64,000 nucleotides of DNA from JAUNBN01 sp036645935 (GCA_036645935.1 JAVXNE010000002.1:124001-188000), one strand, 5' to 3'. Positions 16,652 to 23,893 are shown, counted from the first letter of the stretch. Made by a program: numbers and translations. Notes: generated by a model not told the origin, from the letters alone.

Positions 16652-16720
16652 TGCCCCCGGACGGACCCGACCCGTCATCTTTGTGAAACAACGCTCTGCC
16701 TGCTTGAGCTACGTAAGGGC
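16652..16720 (-). pseudogene. Decayed tRNA-Val(CAC)-like gene
   Basis: On the minus strand the run starting GCCCTTACGTAGCTC reads like a tRNA: D-stem GCTC/GAGC, an anticodon-loop-like TTCACAA (CAC, Val) and a terminal GGGGGCA. The anticodon arm has about two extra bases and the T-arm has lost about seven bases including the TTCGA, so it should not fold as a working tRNA. Judged by eye only. Confidence 0.4.
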
Positions 16721-16735
16721 AAATAAATAACTCCG

Positions 16736-17302
16736 TTACATTCCCGATATTCTTTTCTCCAGCTTCTTTCTCGCTCTTTGGAGCGCATTGTCGGTCGTTT
16801 TTGCCGTGCGTCCGAGCAGACGCGCAGCATCGAGATAGTCGTACCCTCGCAGATAGAGCGAAAGCACATCGCGTTCGAGCTGTGAGAGCTCACTTGCAAT
16901 GATTGCCGACAGAGCCACATGCAGTTCACTCGCTATTGCCGAATCTTCGGGCGAGCACACCGTCGGCACAATCTCGCCATCAAACGAAACGCTGTCATTT
17001 AACGGCAAATGTTTCCTGCGCGCCGCTTTTGTGAGAGCAGATGTCATCGCATTGTCAATACACGTCCCCGCGTAGGTTGAAAAGGACGTCGCGCGGCTAT
17101 CATCAAAGCTCTCACTCGCTCGAAAAAGGCCAAGCATCCCTTCCAACTCGAGATCCTCCCGCTCAAGACCGAGCGAGCGCACATCGAAGCGCGCCGCGCG
17201 TTTTCTGATTTTTGGCATATATTCCGAAATGAGTTTTGCAAGCTTATCTTCTGTGTTCGTGCGATCTGTGTTTTTCATCAAATCAGCTTTGGTGTTGGGC
17301 AT
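16736..17302 (-). CDS. Sigma-70 family factor, SigH-like
   Basis: A 188-residue RNA polymerase sigma factor. Region 2 is visible as REDLELEGMLGLFRASESFDDSRATSFSTYAGTCIDNAM, followed by TKAARRKHLPLNDSVSFD, which closely resembles SigH (sigma-30) of endospore formers. Region 4 is LSQLERDVLSLYLRGYDYLDAARLLGRTAKTTDNALQRARKKL with a helix-turn-helix. In Bacillus SigH runs early sporulation and stationary-phase genes; here the assignment is by similarity. ATG 17302 is used, with ATG 17278 as an alternative; neither has a strong Shine-Dalgarno. It has its own promoter. Confidence 0.8.
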   Translation of the reverse strand: MPNTKADLMKNTDRTNTEDKLAKLISEYMPKIRKRAARFDVRSLGLEREDLELEGMLGLFRASESFDDSRATSFSTYAGTCIDNAMTSALTKAARRKHLPLNDSVSFDGEIVPTVCSPEDSAIASELHVALSAIIASELSQLERDVLSLYLRGYDYLDAARLLGRTAKTTDNALQRARKKLEKRISGM

Positions 17303-17335
17303 GATTGCCTAAAAATAAGTGTCTTTCGCGAATTA

Positions 17336-17365
17336 ACTATAACACTTTCCATAACGATGTGTCAA
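17336..17365 (-). promoter_or_regulatory. Promoter of the SigH-like gene
   Basis: Minus-strand TTGACA (17360-17365), 18-nt spacer, TATAGT (17336-17341), about 35 nt upstream of the start codon. Confidence 0.7.
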
Positions 17366-17391
17366 CAATCGCACGGCAAGGTATATTTCTG

Positions 17392-18762
17392 TCACAATTC
17401 TTCTTTAATCGGCCGTGTAACATTTTTGATGTACTTTCCCCGCGAAATTCTAATAAGGCAGAGTACGGCGCGAAACGGGATGTCGCAGCGAAGGCAGACA
17501 TATACCCATATAATCGGCAGCTCCCACACAAATCCCGCAAGCACTCCCATCGGAACGGCAATCAGCCACGAGCAGCCCGCGTCAACCATAAACGCAAAAC
17601 GGGTATCTCCTGCACCGCGCAGAACTCCTGTAATGCAGGTGATTTCGAGAGCGTTCCCGATTATTACGCACGCCATAACTCCCATAATACCTATAGCAAG
17701 TTCACGGGTTGTCTCCGTCACGTCATATATAAGCACGACATAGCGCCGTATAGCGAATATTATCCCGCTCGCTGCAACCCCGACGCCCACAGAAAGCGCG
17801 ATAAGTGTATTTCCCACCTTTTTCGCATCCTCGATGCGCCCTTCTCCGACAGTCTTGCCCATCAGTACCGCGGCGGCGTTTCCTATTCCGAACATCATCA
17901 CCATCGCGAGCTGCTGCACAACTCCCGCAATGCTGTTTGCGGCGACAAAACTCGATCCGATTCTTCCTATGATAGCCGCTTGAGTGACCGACGCGAGACT
18001 CCAGATAAGCTCACTGCCCACAACTGGCAGGCTGTGGCGAAAGTAATCCGGGAGCAGCTCGGCTTCGCCGCGAAAAAGATACCGCAGATTGAAACCGATT
18101 TTCTTTTCGATAAAAGTCATATAAATAAACACAATGATAAATTCCGAAATTCTCGCGATAACCGTTCCTATCGCCGCTCCGACAACTCCCAGTTCCGGAA
18201 ATCCTAACTTGCCGAAGATGAAGCAGTAGTTGAAGAAGACATTCACGCAAAAAGATACCGAATACACGACGGTGGACAGCTTTACGTTTTCGACCGCGCG
18301 CAGTGACATCAGATAACAGCTCGCTATTCCATTGAACAGGTAGGAAAACGAGACGGCCGCGAGATATTCCGCGCCGCAGGCGATGACGTCGGGCTCAGTT
18401 GAGAAGAGGCCGAGGATTTGTGCCGGAAAACAACGGCAAACAACGGTGAACACCAAGGCGGTTATCGTTATATAGCGCATGGAGATGCCCATAACACGCC
18501 TCACAACACGAACCTCACCGCGCCCCCAATACTGCGCAATGAGCACAGCACCGCCCGAAGCGAGTCCGAAATTGAAAACCATAAACACAAAAAAAGGTTG
18601 CCCCGCGAGGTTTGCCGCCGACAGCGCAGTATCGCCCAGCGAGCCGACCATTACGGTATCCATCATCATCACGCCGAAATTTATAATATTTTGCAGCGCA
18701 ATCGGAATCGCAATTGCCGCAAGCCGTTTGAAGAACTCCCTATCTTTGACAAACAAACTCAT
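17392..18762 (-). CDS. MATE family efflux transporter
   Basis: A 456-residue membrane protein with about twelve hydrophobic segments in two similar halves, the MATE pattern. MVGSLGDTALSAANLAGQPF in the first half is the family signature. Such proteins export drugs or metabolites in exchange for Na+ or H+ across the cytoplasmic membrane. Substrate cannot be read from the sequence. It is a single-gene unit with its own promoter upstream and no partner regulator next to it apart from the sigma factor downstream. Confidence 0.9.
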   Translation of the reverse strand: MSLFVKDREFFKRLAAIAIPIALQNIINFGVMMMDTVMVGSLGDTALSAANLAGQPFFVFMVFNFGLASGGAVLIAQYWGRGEVRVVRRVMGISMRYITITALVFTVVCRCFPAQILGLFSTEPDVIACGAEYLAAVSFSYLFNGIASCYLMSLRAVENVKLSTVVYSVSFCVNVFFNYCFIFGKLGFPELGVVGAAIGTVIARISEFIIVFIYMTFIEKKIGFNLRYLFRGEAELLPDYFRHSLPVVGSELIWSLASVTQAAIIGRIGSSFVAANSIAGVVQQLAMVMMFGIGNAAAVLMGKTVGEGRIEDAKKVGNTLIALSVGVGVAASGIIFAIRRYVVLIYDVTETTRELAIGIMGVMACVIIGNALEITCITGVLRGAGDTRFAFMVDAGCSWLIAVPMGVLAGFVWELPIIWVYVCLRCDIPFRAVLCLIRISRGKYIKNVTRPIKEEL

Positions 18763-18808
18763 TTGATTGAAAACCGCATTTTCTCTTTATTTAGTGTCCG
18801 GATTTAAA

Positions 18809-18837
18809 ATTATAACAGTAACGATTAAGATAATCAA
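18809..18837 (-). promoter_or_regulatory. Promoter of the MATE gene
   Basis: Minus-strand TTGATT (18832-18837), 17-nt spacer, TATAAT (18809-18814), about 47 nt upstream of the MATE start. Confidence 0.7.
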
Positions 18838-18856
18838 ATTACAAGTAGTGTCAAGG

Positions 18857-18885
18857 TTGCAAAGCTGCGATTTTTACGATATAAT
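18857..18885 (+). promoter_or_regulatory. Strong plus-strand promoter before the tRNA-Leu cluster
   Basis: TTGCAA (18857-18862), 17-nt spacer, TATAAT (18880-18885). It points at the tRNA-Leu region. No ORF with a ribosome-binding site follows in the next 200 nt, which instead contains a repeated TGA(G/A)TCTGCGTT(C/T)GAGGG. Confidence 0.65.
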
Positions 18886-19100
18886 ACTGGCGCACCTATT
18901 CATTTAAGCCTGTCACATTGCGACGACAGTTGCGCCTTTCTCGAAATTCAATTTTCGCTTTGAGTCTGCGTTCGAGGGCTTCTGGAAACGGGCATGTTCT
19001 CGTTTTTGAATCTGCGTTTGAGGGTTTTCCGCAGTCGACATTCACATTTCATTTTTTGATTTCTGTTTATGTTTTTTCTGCTCCAACGCGAGGCAAATTA

Positions 19101-19190
19101 GCCGTAATGATGGAATTGGCAGACGTGCTGGACTCAAAATCCGCTTCGCCGTCTGATACACTCTCGGCGCAGACCCTTGATATTACGGGG
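19101..19190 (+). pseudogene. tRNA-Leu-like copy 1 (5' half only)
   Basis: The first 42 nt match the 5' half of tRNA-Leu: acceptor strand, D-arm and the anticodon arm GGACTCAAAATCC (CAA). After that, the sequence leaves tRNA-Leu and has no T-arm. It shares CTTCGCCG and CCCTTGATAT with copy 2, separated by an inverted repeat (GTCTG/CAGAC). The ends GCCGTAA and TTACGG could still pair. Confidence 0.6.
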
Positions 19191-19277
19191 GTTTTTGATA
19201 AATGAATATGTAATTTGTTTTTTATGTCCCTCCGATTTCTCGGAGTGGGCATCGGGAGATGACTTAAAAATATAAAT

Positions 19278-19366
19278 GCCGGAATGATGGAATTGGCAGA
19301 CGTGCTGGACTCAAAATCTACTTCGCCGTTTACCGCCTAAACCGTGTAAACCCTTGATATAAGGGC
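19278..19366 (+). pseudogene. tRNA-Leu-like copy 2 (5' half only)
   Basis: The 5' half is nearly identical to copy 1 through the anticodon loop (GACTCAAAATC), then diverges into CTTCGCCG, an inverted repeat GTTTAC/GTAAAC, and CCCTTGATAT. No T-arm or CCA is present. The break point one or two bases after the anticodon loop is almost the same as in copy 1, suggesting repeated recombination at this spot. Confidence 0.6.
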
Positions 19367-19398
19367 TTCTTACAACTGAATATCTTTATTTGTTTTCG

Positions 19399-19421
19399 AT
19401 TTACCTCCTGCATTTACCTCC
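19399..19421 (+). repeat. Direct repeat pair ATTTACCTCC, upstream of tRNA-Leu
   Basis: Two copies of ATTTACCTCC separated by two bases (19399-19408 and 19412-19421). The same word occurs twice at 19654-19688 on the other side of the tRNA. They may be integrase arm sites or a leftover of another integrase 3' end. Confidence 0.55.
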
Positions 19422-19465
19422 AACTGCTAAGTTTGCGATAAGTGCAAGGTAATTGAAATATGCTT

Positions 19466-19551
19466 GCCGGTGTGATGGAATGGCAGACGTGAAGGACTCA
19501 AAATCCTTTGTTGGCAACAACGTGTGGGTTCAAGTCCCACCACCGGCACCA
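19466..19551 (+). tRNA. tRNA-Leu(CAA), intact
   Basis: Acceptor GCCGGTG pairs with CACCGGC; the anticodon arm is AAGGA-CTCAAAA-TCCTT (anticodon CAA); long variable arm around TGTTGGCAACAACG; T-arm GTGGG-TTCAAGT-CCCAC; discriminator A and encoded CCA at 19549-19551. The integrase gene starts its 3' end 98 nt downstream, so this tRNA is the likely integration site of the ICE. Confidence 0.95.
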
Positions 19552-19649
19552 AGCTTTGAAAAGCTCGCAAACCCCAGTAACAATGGGCGTTTGCGGGTTT
19601 TTCTTTTTTCTGTTTTTCTCTCTTTTCTTTCTGCTCAAACACGACATTT

Positions 19650-20849
19650 TCAGCATTTACCTCCTGATTTTGGGACATTTACCTCCTGCGCTGGTGCCGG
19701 ATAAAACCCGATAATTGCGTTTGCCGATGCAATCTTTGAGTTAAAATCCAAGTGCGTATAGATGTTTGAGGTCGTGGAAATATCGCTATGCCCCAACCAC
19801 TCTTGAATCTCTTTCAGGCTCACACCGTTTGCATACAGCAACGTAGCACAGCTATGGCGCAAATCGTGGAAACGAATTTTCTTCAGATTGTTATTCGCCA
19901 GCGTGATTGCAAAATTCTGCGTGATGAAGTTCGGCTTAATTCTTTCACCAAGCTCATTCACATAGATGTACTCTAAATAATCTTTGCAATACATATTTCC
20001 GCACACGCTCCGGTTGATTGCCTGCTCCTGTTTCATCGCAAGCAGCACTTTTTCAAACGGTTCGACAAGCGGCAGTGCGCGTAAACTCGATTTTGTTTTT
20101 GCCCTATCCTTTTCCACCATGACAAGTTTTCCGTCAATCGTTACCTCTGTGACCGTGTGCTTAATGGTGATTGTCTTTTTCTCAAAGTCAATGGCATTCC
20201 ATTTCAGCCCTACAACCTCGCTGCGCCGCAAGCCGTAAAACGCACCCAATATTACCGCAAGTTCTATCCGCTTTCCCTTGACAATCGCGAACAGCGTTTC
20301 CAGCTCTTCGGCATCATAGACAGTGCCGACAAACTTTTCTTTCTTAGGGCGCTCTATCAGGTCGGCGGGATTTTTGTCAATTAGTCCTGTCTTGACAGCA
20401 TACTGCAAGGCTTTGCGAATATTGGCGTGCCGATGAATTACAGTGTTTGCCGTGACCTTTTCAACTTCAAGCCCATATTGATAATAGTCCTGTATATGCT
20501 TCGGGGTTACTTCGGAGAGTCTCAACTGCTTTTCCTTAAAATAAGGCACAACACGACTTTTTATAATCGTGCAGTAGGATGCGTAGGTTGTCATTTCGAC
20601 GCTGCGTTTCATCATTTCAAGCCAATTCAAGAGAAAATCTGTGAAATACATATCGTCTGATATCGGCTCTGTCGAAGGAATCACGAAGTTCTTCCGCGCA
20701 TCTTGCAGCATCGCCTCTGCTTTGCGTTTGTTTCCCTTTATGGGAAGCCCCGTTGCAATGGACGGAGATTGCCGTTTTCCGTTTGCGTCCTTATAGCTCA
20801 GTATGATGTGAAAATGTCCGTTTACTTCTCGTAGATGTCCTGCTACCAT
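19650..20849 (-). CDS. int: Tyrosine recombinase (ICE integrase)
   Basis: Integrates and excises the element. The 399-residue protein has an N-terminal arm-binding domain (HFHIILSYKDANGKRQSPSIATGLP), a SAM-like core-binding domain at about residues 65-165, and a catalytic domain with R in YGLRRSEVVGLKW, HDLRHSCATLL (H and R), the H/W position in GHSDISTTSNIYTH and the Tyr nucleophile in that last motif. ATG 20849 follows AAGGAGG. The 3' end lies 98 nt from tRNA-Leu and contains two copies of the word ATTTACCTCC. Confidence 0.95.
   Translation of the reverse strand: MVAGHLREVNGHFHIILSYKDANGKRQSPSIATGLPIKGNKRKAEAMLQDARKNFVIPSTEPISDDMYFTDFLLNWLEMMKRSVEMTTYASYCTIIKSRVVPYFKEKQLRLSEVTPKHIQDYYQYGLEVEKVTANTVIHRHANIRKALQYAVKTGLIDKNPADLIERPKKEKFVGTVYDAEELETLFAIVKGKRIELAVILGAFYGLRRSEVVGLKWNAIDFEKKTITIKHTVTEVTIDGKLVMVEKDRAKTKSSLRALPLVEPFEKVLLAMKQEQAINRSVCGNMYCKDYLEYIYVNELGERIKPNFITQNFAITLANNNLKKIRFHDLRHSCATLLYANGVSLKEIQEWLGHSDISTTSNIYTHLDFNSKIASANAIIGFYPAPAQEVNVPKSGGKC
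19654..19688 (+). repeat. Direct repeat pair CATTTACCTCCTG at the int 3' end
   Basis: Two copies of the 13-nt word CATTTACCTCCTG at 19654-19666 and 19676-19688, spaced 22 nt start to start, inside the last codons of int. Related pair at 19399-19421 across the tRNA. The layout fits arm-type integrase sites near attL. Confidence 0.55.
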
Positions 20850-20875
20850 GTGTTTTACCTCCTTAATTATGTAGA

Positions 20876-20953
20876 CCTAATTCTGTGAGAATTAGGCGCA
20901 AGAAATTCATCTACCATTGACACTACCAGTGTACCAAGCAGATGAATCTCTTG
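20876..20953 (-). promoter_or_regulatory. Structured spacer between excisionase-like gene and int
   Basis: Two strong inverted repeats: CCTAATTCT/AGAATTAGG (20876-20896, loop 3 nt) and CAAGAAATTCATCT with AGATGAATCTCTTG (20899-20953) enclosing an inner ACACT/AGTGT. Could be an attenuator in the mRNA or DNA sites for recombination proteins. Confidence 0.55.
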
Positions 20954-20972
20954 CAAATGTGCAAACGATGTT

Positions 20973-21179
20973 TTATGCATCGGATTTATTGATTACCTTC
21001 ATATATTTCAAAATGTGGAGCTTCGCGATCTTATATGTTTTCCCGATTTTGAAATGCTCTATGGTATTGTTTTTTAGCAGTCGATAGCCCATTTTAGGAC
21101 TAATATTAAGCATTTCGCACATCTGCTCCACGCTGACCACGTCGGGAAAATCAATAAACATCATCTTATAGGCTTCCAT
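20973..21179 (-). CDS. Excisionase-like helix-turn-helix protein
   Basis: Small basic DNA-binding protein of about 68 residues immediately upstream of int. The pattern DVVSVEQMCEMLNISPKMGYRLLKNNTIEHFKIGKTYKIAKLHILKYM is the winged-helix 'excisionase/DNA-binding domain' form: helix-turn-helix, then a wing ending in K-I-x-K. It probably bends attachment-site DNA to favour excision or regulates int. ATG 21179 is used; a GTG at about 21188 nearer to GGGGTGAG and an ATG at 21227 are alternatives. The gene slightly overlaps or abuts the MazF-like gene. Confidence 0.75.
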   Translation of the reverse strand: MEAYKMMFIDFPDVVSVEQMCEMLNISPKMGYRLLKNNTIEHFKIGKTYKIAKLHILKYMKVINKSDA

Positions 21180-21202
21180 AGAGTTCACAATAATCTCACC
21201 CC

Positions 21203-21724
21203 TCATTTCTTGCGAATAATCACGCAATCAAAGCCCATGCGCTTGCTGCAATAGGTGCAGGTGTCTTTGGCTAACTGCTCCGGATCAAGGTGATAGACAT
21301 AATAAGAGCCTGTGTTTCTGAAATGCTGTTCGCATACAGGGCACAGGCTTATGATGAGCGCATCATAAATTTTATGGATAAGGTCAAGGCTGACCGCAAG
21401 AGCATGATTGATACCGTCTATGTGCTTTTGTGATAGATGTCCGATATAGCTTTCTAATCTTTTCTTGTCGATGGTGCGGAGCTGCTCTAAAAGCACGATA
21501 GAAGGCTGCTCTAAGCCGTCCCCCGCACCGATGTAATAGTGGGTAGGTAATTTCGCCTTTATGCCGACCTTGCCTGTAATCGCCGCCACAATGACCGTGG
21601 GGCTGTACTTGTTTCCGATGTTGTTTTGGATGATAACGACGGGACGATGACCATTTTGCTCCGAACCGACACCTGGCTCTAAATTGGCGTAATACATACC
21701 GCCTCTCAAATATGTTGTTTCCAT
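21203..21724 (-). CDS. PemK/MazF-family protein with C-terminal cysteine pairs
   Basis: Residues 1-110 carry the MazF/PemK fold: LRGGMYYANLEPGVGSEQNGHRPVVIIQNN, then SPTVIVAAITGK and QPSIVLLEQLRTIDKKRL. MazF enzymes cut mRNA and are normally paired with an antitoxin. This one has a 50-residue tail with CPVC and CTYC, a likely zinc site. No antitoxin gene is next to it. ATG 21724 follows AAGGAGG and gives 173 residues. It precedes the excisionase-like gene in the same direction, so it may be an ICE maintenance or regulatory factor. Confidence 0.8.
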   Translation of the reverse strand: METTYLRGGMYYANLEPGVGSEQNGHRPVVIIQNNIGNKYSPTVIVAAITGKVGIKAKLPTHYYIGAGDGLEQPSIVLLEQLRTIDKKRLESYIGHLSQKHIDGINHALAVSLDLIHKIYDALIISLCPVCEQHFRNTGSYYVYHLDPEQLAKDTCTYCSKRMGFDCVIIRKK

Positions 21725-22278
21725 GTTGTTTGACCTCCTTGAAATTTTAGACGGAACTATACCGCCTATGTAGAGGTCAAACGGCAAAACAAAATGAAGG
21801 TTGGAGAGATGTAAGCAAACTCTCTGTTTCTTTTACCCGTTCTGCCGTCTGACCATATTATCAAGCAAATCTATTTGTCCTCGACACCCCGATTTACTGT
21901 GGGAAGTCATCAAACGGCTGACAGCGTATCAGCGCCACGGGAATTTCACCCCTCCGAGGATCTCTCCAAGCTGCCCTCACTTGTTGCGACGGATTGCGGG
22001 CAACGCCGCTTCACGCTCGACTTTATGACCGGACAGGAGTATCTCTCCATTGCCTGTTATCGCCAGCCGGGAGCTGCCCGACAGTTACAGCCGACTGTTT
22101 CTCGCTTGCTGCCGGAAGAACAAACCAAAGACAAAAGTGAATGTGAGGTCTTGTTGTTTTCTTCCGCACAGGTCATGGCGCAGTCGCTAATGTGGCTTAT
22201 GCTCATCACAATAGCAATGGGAAAGTGTTTGATGAATGAGTATTCGGTTGTCAAGGAACTGTGGAGGTCACAATATAA
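21725..22278. other. Stretch of about 550 nt with no recognised gene
   Basis: Plus-strand open frames are present (the longest from 21875 to 22354) but they lack a ribosome-binding site, recognisable domains and operon context, and the last one runs through a hairpin and into the end of the sigma gene. I see no RNA gene. Confidence 0.45.
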
Positions 22279-22315
22279 AGACCTCTCACTCTATTTGCCG
22301 TTGAGTGAGAGGTCT
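22279..22315 (-). terminator. Hairpin ending the ICE sigma gene
   Basis: Perfect 13-bp stem AGACCTCTCACTC / GAGTGAGAGGTCT with an 11-nt loop, 16 nt after the stop of the sigma gene. On the minus strand it is followed by TTTATATT, a weak T-run. Confidence 0.65.
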
Positions 22316-22330
22316 GATAACCACAAAAAC

Positions 22331-22783
22331 CTAATTTTCAAAAAAAGATTTTAGCTTTTTGAGTATTTTGTTTTTCTGCTTATGTACGGCTGGCTGTGAA
22401 ATACCCAACTCAGCCGCATAGTCGCGCTCGGTCTTTTCTTCAAAAAACAAAGAAACAATTAACTGCTGTTCATTTTCAGTAAGACGGGCAATAGCTAAAT
22501 GTACCGCATCTGCTGTGATTTTGCGAAAAACAATATCTTCAACACTTTCGCTTTCATCAGCATACTGCTCAGCGTTATCGTCCATAAGCCTGTCCAATGA
22601 ATCCTCACGGCTTGGTATGACTTTTTTAATCGTTCCATCTTCATTAAAGACAGTTCTTTCAACCTTCAGGTCTGCTTCAAAGTATCGGATTTTTCTGTCA
22701 CCTTGCATATAGGCAGCATAGACGTCATCGGACACTTCGATTAACCGACCGTCAAGCCATATTTGTTTTTTATCAACACTCAT
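22331..22783 (-). CDS. ICE sigma-70 family factor
   Basis: A 150-residue protein whose C-terminal half is a sigma region 4: AIARLTENEQQLIVSLFFEEKTERDYAAELGISQPAVHKQKNKILKKLK, with a clear helix-turn-helix. There is no good region 2, so it is likely a partial sigma-like regulator as in Tn916-type elements. ATG 22783 is 8 nt after GGAGG, but that GGAGG is paired in a perfect 16-bp hairpin (22792-22834), which suggests translation is controlled. Confidence 0.85.
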   Translation of the reverse strand: MSVDKKQIWLDGRLIEVSDDVYAAYMQGDRKIRYFEADLKVERTVFNEDGTIKKVIPSREDSLDRLMDDNAEQYADESESVEDIVFRKITADAVHLAIARLTENEQQLIVSLFFEEKTERDYAAELGISQPAVHKQKNKILKKLKSFFEN

Positions 22784-22791
22784 GCTGAATA

Positions 22792-22834
22792 CCTCCAATC
22801 AATCTGAATTTTTGAGCATCAGATTGATTGGAGG
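22792..22834 (-). promoter_or_regulatory. Hairpin that masks the sigma-gene ribosome-binding site
   Basis: Arms CCTCCAATCAATCTGA and TCAGATTGATTGGAGG pair perfectly over 16 bp around an 11-nt loop. In the mRNA the 3' arm ends in the GGAGG that serves ATG 22783. No T-run follows, so it does not look like a terminator. Confidence 0.75.
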
Positions 22835-23313
22835 GCTGCGGCAGCCTACTCCAAAGGCAGGCTTGTCTGTATAACAAAAAACACACCTGGCACACAGCCA
22901 AAGCTGTGCAGAAGATGTGCAGAAAAGCGTAATTTCATTATTTATATGTACTGTCAGTTCAGTATAAGAGCCATAATAGCCCGCTGAAAAGCCAATGATT
23001 TTTTTGACAAGTCACCGTCACTATAAAAAATAAGGAGACTTATCTGTTTGTACCATATTCGCTGCTCATAATCAGCAGCGAAGCGCAGAAATCTGTCCAG
23101 CGCATAAAAAATCCCCCAATCCTAAAAAACATGGAATTGGAGGGCAAAGGCGTGTTGAATCACCCCGTCAAAACCTCGTTTTTTTATTTGGCGGGGTGTT
23201 ATATCATATTTGGTTCAGCGATTTCAGAACTTACAGTTCACTTATAATTGAATTGTTATGCCATTATCAACATGGCTTAAATCAATATAATTATAGATGG
23301 AGGTGAACTGACT
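22835..23313. promoter_or_regulatory. Divergent regulatory region between the sigma and XRE genes
   Basis: About 480 nt without a gene. It holds TACTG/CAGTA at 22949-22964, a GGAATTGGAGGG-type imperfect inverted repeat near 23110-23147, a 9-bp hairpin CACCCCGTC/GGCGGGGTG (23161-23198), and GCCAT/ATGGC at 23260-23276 just before a TATAAT (about 23286-23291). The last pair is a good candidate operator for the XRE regulator. Confidence 0.45.
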
Positions 23314-23643
23314 GTGCATAACGAACCTGAAACACTCGGCGGTATCATCAAAACTGCCCGACAAAATGCTGGTATTACGATGGAGGCGTTGGCGGCAAAA
23401 GCTGAAATAACCGAGCGATACTTATATCGCATAGAGAACGAGGGAAAGAAGCCCAGCTTCGATATTCTCTATAAACTTATCCGGGAGTTATCCATTATGC
23501 CGGAATTGATTTTCTACCCTGAGAAGCCGTTTGAGGATTCCGAGGCAGAAAATCTCATCCGTATGCTGCACAGCTGCGATGAAAGGTCTATGAAAATCAT
23601 CAAAGCAACTGTGAAAGCCGCATTGGATAGCCAAGGGAAGTAG
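23314..23643 (+). CDS. XRE-family transcriptional regulator
   Basis: A 109-residue protein with an HTH_3 domain at residues 8-62: LGGIIKTARQNAGITMEALAAKAEITERYLYRIENEGKKPSFDILYKLIRELSI. It is the only plus-strand ICE gene here and is divergent from the sigma gene, the usual place for a repressor of ICE functions. GTG 23314 follows GGAGG by about 10 nt. An inverted repeat (23260-23276) upstream may be its operator. Confidence 0.88.
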   Translation: MHNEPETLGGIIKTARQNAGITMEALAAKAEITERYLYRIENEGKKPSFDILYKLIRELSIMPELIFYPEKPFEDSEAENLIRMLHSCDERSMKIIKATVKAALDSQGK

Positions 23644-23676
23644 TCACAAGGTAGACATCCTGTTTTGAAAATACAA

Positions 23677-23721
23677 AGAGCCGATAGCCACGAGTACACA
23701 GTCTCGTTGGTTATCGGCTCT
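23677..23721. terminator. Bidirectional hairpin between XRE and KTR genes
   Basis: Long stem AGAGCCGATAGCCACGAG / CTCGTTGGTTATCGGCTCT with an 8-nt loop, between two convergent genes; the KTR stop lies inside it. Minus side continues CTTTGTATTTT. Confidence 0.65.
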
Positions 23722-23893
23722 GCGTCTTAGCGTCTGGCTCTTTGATAACGGATGTATTCAATTGCTTTACATTGATTAGTGTTTCCCGCTTGCATTTTGG
23801 GCAAAACAGAGGGAAGTTTTTTAGTTCTGTATCTTCCCGCATCCTGTCACGAGTTTTACTGCCGCAAATTGGGCAGAATATCCATTCGGTCAT
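23711..23893 (-). CDS. Cysteine-rich KTR-type small protein
   Basis: A 60-residue protein with WIFCPICGSKTRDRMREDTELKNFPLFCPKCKRETLINVK: two CPxC pairs that should bind zinc, and the 'KTR' motif. Such proteins are common passengers of Tn916/Tn1549-type elements and of tetracycline-resistance elements. Function is not established to my knowledge. ATG 23893 is used, since the preceding open codons have no ribosome-binding site. It is the first gene of the AT-rich cargo side. Confidence 0.8.
   Translation of the reverse strand: MTEWIFCPICGSKTRDRMREDTELKNFPLFCPKCKRETLINVKQLNTSVIKEPDAKTQSR

Noticed and set aside
18918..19205. Plus-strand open frame running into the first tRNA-Leu-like copy
   Set aside because: Its end is translated tRNA sequence and there is no ribosome-binding site.
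19427..19678. Minus-strand frame over tRNA-Leu containing VVGLEPTR
   Set aside because: The familiar peptide VVGLEPTR is a known false translation of the reverse strand of tRNA-Leu, not a gene.
21875..22354. Plus-strand frame of 159 codons before the ICE sigma gene
   Set aside because: No ribosome-binding site, passes through a perfect hairpin and overlaps the end of the sigma gene; no family recognised.
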